Assembly (NCBI GenBank): GCA_047528255.1
Contig: CP180024.1
Location: 248,001 to 312,000 of the forward strand
Source of the DNA: G047528255 sp047528255
GTDB lineage: Bacteria > Bacteroidota > Bacteroidia > Flavobacteriales > Blattabacteriaceae
Reading direction: 5' to 3'
Length of the DNA stretch: 64,000 bases
Positions within the stretch are counted from its first letter, which is position 1; each line of letters starts with the position of its first letter. Position numbers and translations under genes: made by a program. This document shows, one piece after another, positions 1-11,105 of the stretch. The notes below the pieces were generated by a model that was not told where the DNA came from, did no database searches, and saw only the letters and a list, made by a program, of their open reading frames with translations.

Positions 1-81
1 ATCCACGATTAACACAATAGTATTGAAATAATATTATTGATTTATAAATATATTACCCCTTTTCTCTCATGCAACGTTCTC
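1..81. mobile_element. IS5-family relic, two abutting ends
   Basis: The first ~24 bases match the right end of the window's common IS (ATTAACACAATRG). They run straight into an inverted left end that closes with GCAACGTTCTC at 81. The rest of the right-hand copy lies outside the window. The left end forms the 3' end of the neighbouring TrmH-like gene. Confidence 0.8.
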
Positions 82-622
82 GTTGCTTTTTTATAAAGGT
101 CCACAAGACAATACCTATGCTTACAGATACGTTGAGCGAGTGTTTCGTCCCAAACTGAGGGATTTCTAGAGCATGATCGCAAAGATCGATGAGGGCTTGA
201 TTGATCCCTTTAACTTCATGGCCGAATATCAATAGGTAGCGTCCCCCATTTTCAATAGAAAATTTATTCAAGGGGGAGCTTGTATCGGTTTGCTCGATGG
301 CGATGATTTGGTAGCCTAGCGCTTTGTAATGTTGTATTGCCTTTTCCGCATTGGGATAGTGTTCCCATATCACACTGTTTTCTGCACCTAAAGCTGTTTT
401 GTGAATTTTTTTTTGAGGGGGTATGGCTGTAATGCCGCATAAACAAATCTTTTCAATCAAAAAGGTGTCGGCTGTCCTAAAAGCTGAACCGATATTATAG
501 AGACTTCGTACATTGTCGAGCAAGATTACGATGGGATTTTTCGGGTTCTTTTTGAAGGCTTTGATCGAAAGTCGGTTCAGTTCTGCTGTTTTTAGTTTTT
601 TCATTTCATAAAGCTCTGACAA
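53..622 (-). CDS. TrmH/SpoU-family RNA 2'-O-methyltransferase
   Basis: Predicted AdoMet-dependent ribose methyltransferase of tRNA or rRNA in the SPOUT class. All three SpoU motifs are visible: motif 1 (NPIVILLDNVRSLYNIGSAFR, asparagine and arginine in place), motif 2 (LIFGHEVKGI) and motif 3 (IPQFGTKHSLNVSVSIGI), which build the knotted cofactor site. The 189-residue length fits the short TrmH-like proteins. The start may be Met1 or Met7 (base 604). It is divergent from mutS with only 38 bp between, a common flavobacterial pair, so the promoters must overlap. The last nine codons (RERCMREKG) and the stop are read from an IS left end that begins at base 81, so the native C-terminus has been replaced. 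The fold core is complete, so it is probably still active. The exact RNA target cannot be told. Confidence 0.9.
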   Translation of the reverse strand: MSELYEMKKLKTAELNRLSIKAFKKNPKNPIVILLDNVRSLYNIGSAFRTADTFLIEKICLCGITAIPPQKKIHKTALGAENSVIWEHYPNAEKAIQHYKALGYQIIAIEQTDTSSPLNKFSIENGGRYLLIFGHEVKGINQALIDLCDHALEIPQFGTKHSLNVSVSIGIVLWTFIKKQRERCMREKG

Positions 623-660
623 CTTATTACCTTCGCAAGGTAACTAAATCCCTCTCAGTC

Positions 661-3276
661 TTGACCCGATCAAAAAATAAACATGCTCATACACCTTTGA
701 TGAAGCAGTATTATTCCGTTAAGTCTCAGTACCCTGATGCAATGTTGTTGTTTCGGCTGGGAGATTTCTACGAGACTTTTGGATCGGATGCCGTTAAGTG
801 TTCGCAGTTGCTTGATATCGTTTTAACTAAACGTTCGAATGGTTCCGCGGCTGATATTGATTTAGCAGGATTTCCTCATCATTCTTTAGACACTTACTTG
901 CCTAAGTTAGTTCGTTCCGGTCTTCGTGTGGCTATTTGTGAACAACTGGAAGATCCTAAGAAAACCACGACTATAGTCAAGAGGGGTGTAACGGAACTGG
1001 TTACTCCCGGTGTGACCTTAAATGATCAGGTGCTTGAAGCTCGATCTAATAATTTTCTCGCGGCTATCCATTATGAAAAGGATAAAACAGGTCTGGCTTT
1101 TTTGGATGTTTCCACCGGAGAGTTTCTTGTGGCTGAGGGAACTCTCCAGCATGCGCGACAACTTATGCATCGTCTTCATCCGAGTGAAATCATCTATCAG
1201 AAACAGCGAAAAAAAGATTTTGAGCAACACTTCGGGCTAGATCATTATACTTATATGATGGAAGATTGGGTCTTTCAATACTCGACAGCGTATGAAAAAT
1301 TGACGCAGCATTTTCAGACAAATTCTCTTAAAGGATTCGGAATTGAAGAGTTGTCTTTGGGGATTGTAGCAGCTGCCGTAGTCCTACATTATTTGTCCGA
1401 CACACGTCACGATCGTCTTAGGCATATTTCAACTGTCGGTAGGATAAGGGAGGATCAATATGTATGGATGGACGATTTTACGTTGCGTAATCTTGAGATC
1501 ATCAGTCCGACCAGTGATAAAGGGATGTCTTTGATCGATGTTCTTGACAAGACGATTTGTCCTATGGGCGGGCGTTTGCTCAAACGTTGGATCAGTTTGC
1601 CGCTCAAAAATATTTCTCAGATAAAGAAGCGTCATGAAGCTTTGGCGCAATTTTTGAACGATGAAACTCTTTCGCGAGCTGTATCTGATGATCTCAAACA
1701 AATTTCGGATATCGAGCGTTTGACCTCCAAGATTGCTACTGATCGTGTCAGTCCACGTGAAGTGACGGTCTTATATAGATCTTTGGAGGCTGTTGTCAGA
1801 ATTAAATCTCAACTTTTGGCGTCAGGGGCGGAGGTGTTCAAAGTATTTGGAAACAGTATCCAACCTTGTGATGTGTTACGTGAGCGTATCTCCAAAACTT
1901 TGGTTGCCGAGCCTCCGCATCAAGTCAGTAAGGGAAATGTGATCCGACAAGGTCTCTCTGAAGAGTTGGATCGGTTGCGTCAATTGGCTTATTCGAGTAA
2001 AGAATATTTGGAACAGTTGTGTCAGCGAGAGCGGACGCGAACGGGGATCAATAGTTTAAAGATCTCTTTTAATCATGTCTTCGGTTATTATATTGAGGTG
2101 CGTAATGTGCATCAAGATAAGGTTCCTGATGATTGGGTACGTAAACAGACTTTGGCCAATGCGGAGCGTTATATTACCGAGGAGTTGAAAAAGTATGAGA
2201 CCCAGATTTTGGGTGCAGAGGAGAAAATATTTGCTTTAGAGACTCAATTGTTTCAAGATCTGGTCGGCTTTCTTTCTGAATATATTAAGTCCTTGCAGTT
2301 GAATGCTCAGTGGATCTCTCGCGTCGACGTGTTGCTCGCTTTAGCTTCGTGTGCTGAAGAAAATAATTATGTACGCCCTGAGTTGGACGAGTCTTTTGAT
2401 CTTTATATTGAAGACGGTAGGCATCCAGTTATTGAAAAGAAGCTCCCTTTGGGAGCGACTTATATTTCTAACAGTATATTTCTTAATCAAGAAGATCAGC
2501 AGATCATTATGATTACCGGACCTAACATGTCAGGTAAGTCTGCTATTTTACGGCAAACTGCCTTGATTGTGTTGATGGCTCAGATGGGGAGTTATGTTCC
2601 GGCTAAGCAGGCCAAGTTCGGTTGGGTTGATAAAATATTTAGTAGGGTAGGGGCTTCGGATAATATTTCTATTGGGGAGTCAACTTTTATGGTTGAGATG
2701 AATGAGACGGCGGGTATATTGAACAATATTTCCAAGCGTAGTTTGCTTATTTTGGATGAAATAGGAAGAGGAACCAGTACTTATGACGGCATCTCTATTG
2801 CTTGGGCTATTGCTGAGTATTTACATGGACACGAGGGGCGTCCCAAGACTTTATTCGCTACGCATTATCATGAGCTTAATGAAATGGTTCGTTCTTTCGA
2901 TAGGATCAAAAATTATAATATTTCAGTTAAAGACATTGATGGTCATATCGTGTTCATGCGTAAGTTAATCCCCGGGGGAAGTTCTCATAGTTTCGGCATA
3001 CATGTGGCTAAGATGGCGGGTATGCCTGCTCAGGTGATTCACAGATCTGGGGAGATATTAAAGAAGCTCGAGAAGTCAAATCTTCAAGAAGATCTCAAAA
3101 AAAAGACTCGACACCTTATTCTTGACAATATGCAGCTGAGCTTTTTTCAGCTTGATGATCCGGTGTTGCAGTCTATTCGTGATAAGCTCATCGATATAGA
3201 TTTGAATACTTTGACGCCTGTAGAATCTTTGATAAAACTCAATGAAATCAAGAAAATATTGGACCGATACTTTTGA
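661..3276 (+). CDS. mutS: DNA mismatch repair ATPase MutS
   Basis: Recognises base mismatches and small loops and starts methyl-independent mismatch repair with MutL. The 871-residue length is normal. The N-terminal mismatch-binding motif GDFYETFG (Phe-x-Glu) is present. The C-terminal ABC-type ATPase has Walker A GPNMSGKS near residues 620-627, Walker B SLLILDEIGRGTST and the ATHYHEL switch. The start is TTG at 661, chosen because homologues carry a short basic lead before TPLMKQY; ATG at 700 is the alternative. The gene is intact although neighbouring regions are decayed. An imperfect hairpin (3283-3305, stem CGGAAAATAT/ATATTTCCG) follows the stop, before the tRNA pair. Confidence 0.97.
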   Translation: MTRSKNKHAHTPLMKQYYSVKSQYPDAMLLFRLGDFYETFGSDAVKCSQLLDIVLTKRSNGSAADIDLAGFPHHSLDTYLPKLVRSGLRVAICEQLEDPKKTTTIVKRGVTELVTPGVTLNDQVLEARSNNFLAAIHYEKDKTGLAFLDVSTGEFLVAEGTLQHARQLMHRLHPSEIIYQKQRKKDFEQHFGLDHYTYMMEDWVFQYSTAYEKLTQHFQTNSLKGFGIEELSLGIVAAAVVLHYLSDTRHDRLRHISTVGRIREDQYVWMDDFTLRNLEIISPTSDKGMSLIDVLDKTICPMGGRLLKRWISLPLKNISQIKKRHEALAQFLNDETLSRAVSDDLKQISDIERLTSKIATDRVSPREVTVLYRSLEAVVRIKSQLLASGAEVFKVFGNSIQPCDVLRERISKTLVAEPPHQVSKGNVIRQGLSEELDRLRQLAYSSKEYLEQLCQRERTRTGINSLKISFNHVFGYYIEVRNVHQDKVPDDWVRKQTLANAERYITEELKKYETQILGAEEKIFALETQLFQDLVGFLSEYIKSLQLNAQWISRVDVLLALASCAEENNYVRPELDESFDLYIEDGRHPVIEKKLPLGATYISNSIFLNQEDQQIIMITGPNMSGKSAILRQTALIVLMAQMGSYVPAKQAKFGWVDKIFSRVGASDNISIGESTFMVEMNETAGILNNISKRSLLILDEIGRGTSTYDGISIAWAIAEYLHGHEGRPKTLFATHYHELNEMVRSFDRIKNYNISVKDIDGHIVFMRKLIPGGSSHSFGIHVAKMAGMPAQVIHRSGEILKKLEKSNLQEDLKKKTRHLILDNMQLSFFQLDDPVLQSIRDKLIDIDLNTLTPVESLIKLNEIKKILDRYF

Positions 3277-3339
3277 TAAATACGGAAAATATCTTTATAT
3301 TTCCGGCTTCGAAGAATTTTGATCGGGGTATAAAATATT

Positions 3340-3412
<73 letters not shown>

Positions 3413-3456
3413 CGGGGGCTTCTAAAGATGTTTGATAAAGATCGTTTTTAAGGGGA

Positions 3457-3543
3457 GCCTGGGTGGTGGAATTGGTAGACACGCAGGACTTAAAATCCTG
3501 TAGCCATTACGCGGCTGTGCGGGTTCGATTCCCGCCCCGGGTA
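3457..3543 (+). tRNA. tRNA-Leu (TAA)
   Basis: An 87-nt class II tRNA. The acceptor stem is GCCTGGG/CCCGGGT with G-T wobbles and discriminator A. The anticodon stem CAGGA/TCCTG holds loop CTTAAAA (anticodon TAA at 3491-3493). It has the long variable arm expected of leucine tRNAs and T-arm GCGGGTTCGATTCCCGC. It is probably co-transcribed with the tRNA-Gly 44 bp upstream. Confidence 0.97.
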
Positions 3544-3575
3544 CGAAGAGTAAATATAACACTATCCCACAAAAT

Positions 3576-4909
3576 TAGATCATTGTATTAAAGAGAGTTA
3601 CGTTTATTGCCTCCCTAGATGCTCTTCGTTGAAGACGGTGAAGATTTGGTATTACACATCGTATTCGAAGTAGTCTATGACTATTAGTTGATGTATCTAT
3701 CTATTTTATGAACAGCGCATAATAATGCCATGGGCACGATATAAATTATAAGCCATAGCCTCTCTCCCCCGTAAGTGCTAGGCATGCACACAAGTTAATC
3801 CTTTGTAACGAACCTTACCTGATTAAAACCAAGGTTTTATACCTACCAAAGGTAGGTTATAGTATCCATTATCTTTGCATTTTTACCCCCCTATCCCCTA
3901 TGTACTTCTTGTATTCGTAGTAGAGTTTACCTGATTTCTTGAGCCATTTTCCTTAAGTGTCTACTTCACTTAGTCTCTTTTTTGTCCCTTGATTTTCTTT
4001 TACTGATTTGCCTTTTTCCCTCTTCCTTCCGATCCTTCACTACATAGATAAGAGCTTCCTTTGGAAGCAAAGGGACCCACTTTAATACTGGCCTCTACTA
4101 TCACTCCTGTTTTAACTATCACCTAATGCTTTCCTAATTCCTTATTGATCTTTTTCAGTAAACGCTCATATGCCTCTTTAGCTACTATTTCGTTACGAAC
4201 TCTACACAGAGTCGTATGATCTAAGATCTGATCTTCCAATCGAAAACCACAAAAGCGCATGCAACCTATGGAATACTTACCAATTCTTCCGTTCCTACAT
4301 TATTGAGGTCATATCAGTGACTCAAAAGCAGCATCGTTAAATAACGATATTCCACTGTAAGCAGGTTTACCTTTTATTCCATGGCCTTTTTGATATGTTT
4401 TTCTTATTTCTTTCTCCATACCAGTAGAGGCTAAAGCATTAATAAGCAAACTAGGATATAACCCCAGAGAAGTATATGCAGAGAAAGGTTACCCCAACTG
4501 CCAGCCAACGTGTCTTACTTCATAATCGAGGCCTCAAAGACCCCGTATACAGCCCCCCCCTATAGGACCGTCCCTTAAATAGGATAGCTATATTATTCAA
4601 CAATAATTAGTTAGTAACCCTAATGGGTAGTGGAACGTACTTTTAGCAGTATAAAGCGTTGGTTTGGATCAGGCAAGGCACGTTACAAAATTAGTTCGTG
4701 TGCATGCCCAGAATCTTATAGATGCTATGGCGCATAATTTGTATCGTTCCCCTGGAATTATTATGCGCTGTCCGTAAAAATAGATATAATTAATTAATTT
4801 ATAATCAACAGTATTTCGAATACAATGTAAAAGACTAAATCTACATTTTATCTAACGAAGCCATCTAGAAGGCTGAATAAACGTAATCCACTATTAACAC
4901 AATGGTCTC
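3576..4909. mobile_element. IS5-family relic, inverted mosaic of two copies
   Basis: Positions 3576-4424 hold a copy in minus orientation, from the right end to the N-terminal region of the transposase. It switches abruptly to a plus-oriented 3' part (4425-4909, starting at the AGTAGAGG codons and ending in AATGGTCTC). Both parts have many frameshifts and stops. Confidence 0.8.
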
Positions 4910-4914
4910 GAAAC

Positions 4915-6165
4915 GAGAACGTTGAATAAGAGAAGGATGTTAAAGTGTTTATAAATCAATATATTGTTTCGTATACTCTAGAGTAGAAAATAAAAAATTC
5001 GATTCTATACTTAGAAGCACCTCACACATAAGCTTTAGTGAAAATATATGGACTCTTCTATCAGAAGGAGTGAGTTTTTTAAAAGGTTAAAAACCTTAAT
5101 TCCATTGGGAAGGGATGGAGAAAGAAATAAGAAAAATATATCAAAAAATAGGGAATAAAAGGCCAATCTGCTTACAGTGGAATATCGTTATTTAACGATG
5201 CTGCTTTTGATTTACTGGTATGATTTCAGTGATGTAGGAACGGAAGAATTCGTGAAAGAATACTTGAGCTGCATGCGCTTTTGCTATCGTCCGATTGGAC
5301 GATTAGAGCCCAAATCATACGACTCTATGCAGATTCTCTCAACGAGAATAATAGCCAAAAAGAAATATGATTGCTTACTAAAAAATATCAATAAGGAATT
5401 AGAAAAGCATTAGTCTATAGTTATCACAGGAGTGATACTAGATCTACGATTACAGTGAGTCCCCATGTTACCAAGAGAGCTCTTGCCTACGTAGTGGAGG
5501 ATCGGAAGAAAAAGAGGAAAAAGCAAATAAGTCAAAGAAAAGAAAGGTAAAAAAAGGGACTCAAGCAGGGGTCGACACTCAAGGAAAATAGCTCAAAAAA
5601 TCAGACAAACTCTACTACAGATGCAAGAAGCACATAGGGGAGGGGGTAAAATGGAACGATATTAGTACTACATAGAGTAGTAGATAATAAGCATGATAGT
5701 AGAGGTCCAAACCCATTAATAAGCAAACTAGGCTATAAAACCAGAGAAATATATGCAGACAAAGGGCCAAGTTCCAGCTAACGTGTCTTACTTTCATAGT
5801 CGAGGCATTAAAGACCTCATACGGAAGAAAGCTTATAGGAACCGGACTTAAGTAGGATAGCTATATTATTTAACAAATTAGTGAGTAAAACCCGATGGGT
5901 AGTAGAACGTACTTTTGGCAGTATAGCAAAGGTCCTTACAAAGAATTAGTTCGTCTGCATGCCCAGTGTTTTATAGAGGCTATAGCTCATAATTTCTATC
6001 GTTCCCCTGGTATTATTATGCGCTGTTCATAAAAATAGATATAATTAATTAATTTATAATTAATAGTATTTCGAACACAATGTGAAAGACTAAATCCACA
6101 TTGTATCCAACGAAACCATCTAGGAGACTGAATAAATGTAATACATCATTAAAACAATGGTCTAA
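4915..6165 (+). mobile_element. IS5-family relic, near full length
   Basis: It runs from the left end GAGAACGTTG at 4915 to the right end ACAATGGTCTA. The longest surviving transposase piece is 5177-5413, with the HWYD-like region, and frameshifts occur on both sides. The DDE codons are recognisable only in fragments. Confidence 0.85.
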
Positions 6166-6226
6166 TTTCTTGATTTTAATAATTCTTACTAAAAAAAGTG
6201 AAACTCAATTTTTCTGCCGAGGCATC

Positions 6227-9200
6227 TCAACGCTTACCATCAAAAGAAATAATTTTTATCTCCTCATCGATATAGACGAGAAGACCTTTGACAGCTGGAT
6301 GACCGATAGCCGAAAGTGCCCGAATATATTCACCAACTTGTTCATGATGCTTTTCATCGGTCGCACCAGTTTTATAATCCATCACAATGGTTTCTTCGGG
6401 GAAGAAGATTACACGGTCGGGCCTGAAACACTTTCCTTCAAAAATAAGCTCACGCTCGGAAAAAACACGACATCCGACTTGATAATAGCGTTTTAATTCA
6501 GTATGATCCACCACTCTCAAGAGCTGTTTTTTCAACCGGAGATACTCCTGATCGTTCAAATCTACCTCAGCGCACAACTTTTGCAAAGCTTTCTTCAAAT
6601 CTGAAGCAAAATAAATCATGGAAAGCGCCTCATGGACAAGCTCGCCGCTCAAGCGCGCCTCCTTTCGATGCATCTCCCTATTGGCACTTTCGTACAAAAT
6701 CGACCTGAACGGCACTCGAGATAGCCAAGGCTCCGACACCCACCTGATCGTCTCTTGCAAGAGAGAATTTTCACCCTGATCGCTACCCTTTTTTTGGGAG
6801 GTTCCGAAAGCATACCGCTGCTGCCCCTCTACCCAAATATTTTCCCGAAGGAGATAATTTTTGATATAAAAAGCAATTGTCTCTTTTTTATTCCCCTCTT
6901 CACATACAAAGACAAACAGTTGTTCGACGGCTCGGGTGGTAGAGACGTACAAGAGATTGAGATTATCAAAACGAACTTTAGCCGAGTGTTCTTCATAAAG
7001 TTTTCGTACCTCTCCACCTATACGTGGCATGAATGGCCTGATCGTGACATAAAAAGTATCAAAACCGTTGAACGCTTGTGGATCGATATCGAGCCAAGCT
7101 CCGGCTTCTCTCTCTTTGAAAGCGCTCCAATGAAAAAAAGCCAGAAGCACAACGGGAAATTGCAAACCTTTGGATTTATGGATAGTCATGATACGGATCG
7201 CATCTATCTTTTCCGAAGAAACAATACTTTCTTTACCTTTTCTCGTCTCCCAATATTCTAGAAAACGCAGGACAGAGTTTCCCGACCTCTGTACGCTTCG
7301 AAAAACAAAATCCAGAAAAAATTGTACTTCCGCCATATGCGAATCCCTCTCCAAACGGATCGCCCGTACAGCCATTTCAGCCAAATCATAAAGCGACGGA
7401 ATCAACTCCGGTAGTCTCTCAAATGAGAGTCCGTACGCGTTGAGTTTTTCAAAAAAGGATTTCGAAGGCAAATCAGACATTTCTAAAAGGAAATCATGAA
7501 CATCTTCAAAAATCGTAATTCTCCGGTTTTTCACGAGCAAAAGAAGCCAGTCCACCCTCGCTTCATGATCATCCGGATTGGCAAGAATGCGAAACAGACC
7601 GATAAGATATTGTACGGGCCAAGCGTTCTTCAAAAGGAGCGACTCGCAAGAACAGACCTCCATCCCGTCACGGCTGAATGCTTGCGCTAAGAAAGATCCT
7701 TCCTCATTTTTTCGAACTAAGACGGCAATATCCGCAAGCTGATAATCCTGATCGAGCAAAGCCTTTACTCTAGTCTTGAGCGATTGATAAGTTTGCTCGA
7801 AATAGATCTGATCTTTGTACAAAAAATTCAATTCGACATAACCTCCGGGTTTTCCCAGAGCCTGCTGGACGGTAGTCTCGGAATAAATCTTTTGGTGAGC
7901 TACGTCATCCAGGGTTTGGGCAGCTGAAATATAAAGAGCGTTATTGAACCGAATAACTTGCTCACAACTTCGAAAGTTAATTCCTAAAGTTTCGACCTCT
8001 TTGATATAAACCTTCGAAGATTGATCAAGCAACTCAATGAACTGCTCAGCATGTCCTCCCCGCCAACGATAGATCGATTGCTTGGCGTCACCCACGAGCA
8101 AGGTCGTTCCGTTTTCGGCTAAAGCATTTTCGACCAAAGGTTGGAGGTTGTACCACTGCAAATGCGATGTGTCTTGAAATTCATCAATAAAATAATGCAG
8201 GTAATGCTCGCCCAGACGTTCGTAGAGATAAGGCAACGGCTGGCCGTGTATCTCACAACTAATGAGTTTATTGAGCTCGGCGTTGAGAAGAATATTGTTA
8301 TCCTTTTTTAAAGTTTCAAGAGCTCGATCAAGTTCATGGATCGTTGCTAAAAGGGTGGAGTTTTTTTTTAATAAATGAACTAACATATAGCGAGGCATGT
8401 GCTCGGAATAAGCGTATACGGCCGTATTATAAGCAGTAATCCACTGTTTGGTCCGTGTATCGATCAACTCCTTTTGATCCGCTTCTAAAAACTTGGAATA
8501 AAATCTACCGGAAGCTATGCTTTCCAGAAGCCTTTTATTGAACGGATTTTCAAAGCATCTTTGCTTGGAATCTTCAAAAATCCTACCATTAGACAATTTG
8601 TTAAAAAAATTAGGCAAATCCGAATAATAAAAGGACTTTCTGGAAATACCTACCTCCTGCAATAGATCAAAAAAACAATCGGCTTGAACTTTGAATTCTG
8701 TTTTTATTTGTCGAATTTGACACTCGAACAACTTACTCAATGAAAGAAAGTCATCCAAGGAACGATATTTGAGTTTTTTCAAAGGAGAAATACTTTGCTC
8801 TTCGACGAGCAGACTAGAAATCTTCATCAAGTCTCTGCTCGGATCCCAGTTGTCGCCATCGTCGAGCTTATCCAAAGCAAATTGAATCAATATTTGGGAA
8901 GATTTTTCCGAATCGTTTAGCTCGGAAAGTAAAACTTCGACAGCCTCCCCAAGCAGTCGCTTAGTTTCCATCTCCACTTCAAAAGACTGAGAAATGCCTA
9001 AATCTGAAGTGAAAGTCCGAATGATTTTATGGTTAAATTTATCTATCGTGCTAACGGAAAAATTGGAGTAATCATGTAAAACAGCTTTTAATACAGATCC
9101 TGCTCGCCGCTGCAGTTGCTCGCACGACAAGTTCAAAGATTCTGAAAGATTGCGGGACAAAAGGGTAACCTTCCCACCGACCAAGATTTTCAGGCTTTGT

Positions 9201-9379
9201 AAAAGGCGATCCTTCATCTCTTTGGCAGCTTTATTGGTAAAGGTAACGGCCAAAATATTCCTAAACAGGTAGGGATCATCTTCTTGAAGCAATACCGAGA
9301 GGTACTCGAGGACCAAAGTATAGGTCTTTCCGGATCCGGCCGAAGCGTTATATATTTTTAAAACACCCGGAGATAACAT
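6227..9379 (-). CDS. addA: UvrD-family helicase-nuclease, AddA/RecB-like
   Basis: A superfamily 1A helicase with a C-terminal nuclease, expected to process double-strand breaks for recombination with an AddB-type partner, which is not in this window. Visible motifs in order: Walker A ASAGSGKT (residues 12-19), motif Ia AVTFTNKAAKEM, motif II FIDEFQDTS, motif III LLVGDAKQSIYRWRGG, motif V IMTIHKSKGLQFP and motif VI LLYVSTTRA. The C-terminal PD-(D/E)XK-type part has GELVHEAL, then FRPDRVI and IVMDYKTG. Its 1050 residues fit Bacteroidota homologues. The frame is intact with relics on both sides. The AddA assignment rests on the fused nuclease; RecB is the alternative name. Confidence 0.9.
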   Translation of the reverse strand: MLSPGVLKIYNASAGSGKTYTLVLEYLSVLLQEDDPYLFRNILAVTFTNKAAKEMKDRLLQSLKILVGGKVTLLSRNLSESLNLSCEQLQRRAGSVLKAVLHDYSNFSVSTIDKFNHKIIRTFTSDLGISQSFEVEMETKRLLGEAVEVLLSELNDSEKSSQILIQFALDKLDDGDNWDPSRDLMKISSLLVEEQSISPLKKLKYRSLDDFLSLSKLFECQIRQIKTEFKVQADCFFDLLQEVGISRKSFYYSDLPNFFNKLSNGRIFEDSKQRCFENPFNKRLLESIASGRFYSKFLEADQKELIDTRTKQWITAYNTAVYAYSEHMPRYMLVHLLKKNSTLLATIHELDRALETLKKDNNILLNAELNKLISCEIHGQPLPYLYERLGEHYLHYFIDEFQDTSHLQWYNLQPLVENALAENGTTLLVGDAKQSIYRWRGGHAEQFIELLDQSSKVYIKEVETLGINFRSCEQVIRFNNALYISAAQTLDDVAHQKIYSETTVQQALGKPGGYVELNFLYKDQIYFEQTYQSLKTRVKALLDQDYQLADIAVLVRKNEEGSFLAQAFSRDGMEVCSCESLLLKNAWPVQYLIGLFRILANPDDHEARVDWLLLLVKNRRITIFEDVHDFLLEMSDLPSKSFFEKLNAYGLSFERLPELIPSLYDLAEMAVRAIRLERDSHMAEVQFFLDFVFRSVQRSGNSVLRFLEYWETRKGKESIVSSEKIDAIRIMTIHKSKGLQFPVVLLAFFHWSAFKEREAGAWLDIDPQAFNGFDTFYVTIRPFMPRIGGEVRKLYEEHSAKVRFDNLNLLYVSTTRAVEQLFVFVCEEGNKKETIAFYIKNYLLRENIWVEGQQRYAFGTSQKKGSDQGENSLLQETIRWVSEPWLSRVPFRSILYESANREMHRKEARLSGELVHEALSMIYFASDLKKALQKLCAEVDLNDQEYLRLKKQLLRVVDHTELKRYYQVGCRVFSERELIFEGKCFRPDRVIFFPEETIVMDYKTGATDEKHHEQVGEYIRALSAIGHPAVKGLLVYIDEEIKIISFDGKR

Positions 9380-9431
9380 TCTGACAAATGTATGTCATAG
9401 CTCCCCGAGAAGAAAACATCATAATAGATAT

Positions 9432-11047
9432 GAGAACATTGCATGAGAAAAAGAGGTTAAAATATTTATAAATCAATATATTGTTTCGTGTATTTGGAGT
9501 ATAAAATAAAAAAATCGGCTTCTATGCTCAGAAAAACCTCACAAATAAGCTTTAGTGAGCTATATATGGAACGTTCTACCAGAAGGAATGACTTTTTCAA
9601 AAGATTAAACACTTTGCCCCAATGGGAAGGGATGGAAAAAAAATAAGAAAAATATATCAAAAAAGCAAGGAATAAAAAGCCAACCTGCTTACAGTGGAAT
9701 ATCATTATTTACGATGATGCTTTTGAGTCACAGGTATGATATCAGTGAAGTAGGAACGGAAGAATTGGTAAAAGAATCATTGAGCTGCATGCGCTTTTGT
9801 GGTTTTCGATTGGAAGATCAGATCCCAGATCATAAGACTTTATGCAGATTTCGCAATGAAATAGTAGCAAAAAGGCATATGTGCCTTACTGAAAAAGATC
9901 AATAAGGATTAGGAAAACATCAGGAGATAGTTAAGCTAATCCTCTGTAACGAGCCTTTCCTGATCTAAACCAACTCTTTATACTGCCAAAAATACGTTCT
10001 ACTACCCATCGTGTTTTACTCACTAATTTGTTGAATAATATAAATATTACCTATTTAAGGAACGATTCCTATAGCCTTTCTTCTGTATACGGTCGTTGAT
10101 ACCTCGACTATGAAAGTAAAACACGTCAGCTGGAACTTAATAACCTTTGTCTGCATATACTTCTCTGGGTTTATATCCTATTTTTCCATTAATAGCTTTA
10201 GCCTTTTACTATCCATGCTCATTGGCTGCTACACTATGTACAGCTAGTATCATTCCATTTTTATTCACCCTTATGTGCTTCTTGTATCTGTAGTAGAGTT
10301 TATACCTGATTTTTTGATCTATTCTCCTTGAGCGTCTACTTCTGATTGAGTCTCTTTTTTTACCCTTTCATTTCTTTGAGTGATTTGCCTTTGCCCCTCT
10401 TCCTTCCGATCCTACCCTACATAGGGAGCTCCCTTGGGAGCAAAGGGCCTCACTGTAATACGGGCATCTACTATCACTCCTGTTTTAACTATCGCTTAAT
10501 GTTTTTCTAATTTCTTATTGATCTTTTTCAGTAAGATCTCATATATCTTTTTGGCTACTATTTCATTGCGAAATTTGCATAGAGCCGTATAACCTGGGAT
10601 CTGATCTTCCAATAGAAAACCACAAAATCGCATGCAGCCATGGAATCTTTATACCAATTTTTCCGTTCCTATATCATTTAGATCATACCAATGACTTGAT
10701 GGGTAGTAGGGAGCCTTTTTGGCAGTATAAATCGTTGGTTTGTATCAGGAAAGGCTCGTTAAAAAGGATTAGCTCGTGTGCATGACCAGCATCTTATGGA
10801 TGCTATGGCTCATAATTTGTATTATGATCCTGGTATTATTATGCTCTATTCATAAAAATAGTTATAATTAATTAATTTAATAATCAATATTATTCCGAAT
10901 ACAATGTAAAAAGCTAACTCTACATCGTTTCCAACAAACCCCATCTAGGAGGCTGAATAAACGTAATACACTATTAAAACAATGGTTTCGAAATAATATA
11001 TTGATTTACAAACGTTTTATACCCCCCTTCTCTTATGCAACGTTCTC
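9432..11047. mobile_element. IS5-family relic with inverted middle
   Basis: Positions 9432-9935 are plus (left end GAGAACATTGCATGAG and the N-terminal region, with piece 9714-9905). Positions 9936-10697 are a minus-oriented middle. Positions 10698-10990 are plus again, up to AACAATGGTTTC. Positions ~10990-11047 are an inverted left end. The outer plus parts frame an inverted block, as after recombination between inverted copies or nested insertion. Confidence 0.8.
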
Positions 11048-11105
11048 AGTTAATAACATGCTTCCCTTGAATAATGTAAATTTAGGCGCTTAACGCATCT
11101 AATTT

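Noticed and set aside
6101..6496. A 131-codon plus frame at the 3' end of the helicase gene
   Set aside because: It joins IS right-end sequence with the antisense of the addA 3' end. No independent support.
9432..11047. Regular repeats between genes as CRISPR or another spaced array
   Set aside because: Repeat units are about 1.26 kb copies of one IS with terminal repeats and a DDE transposase; no short repeats with spacers are present.
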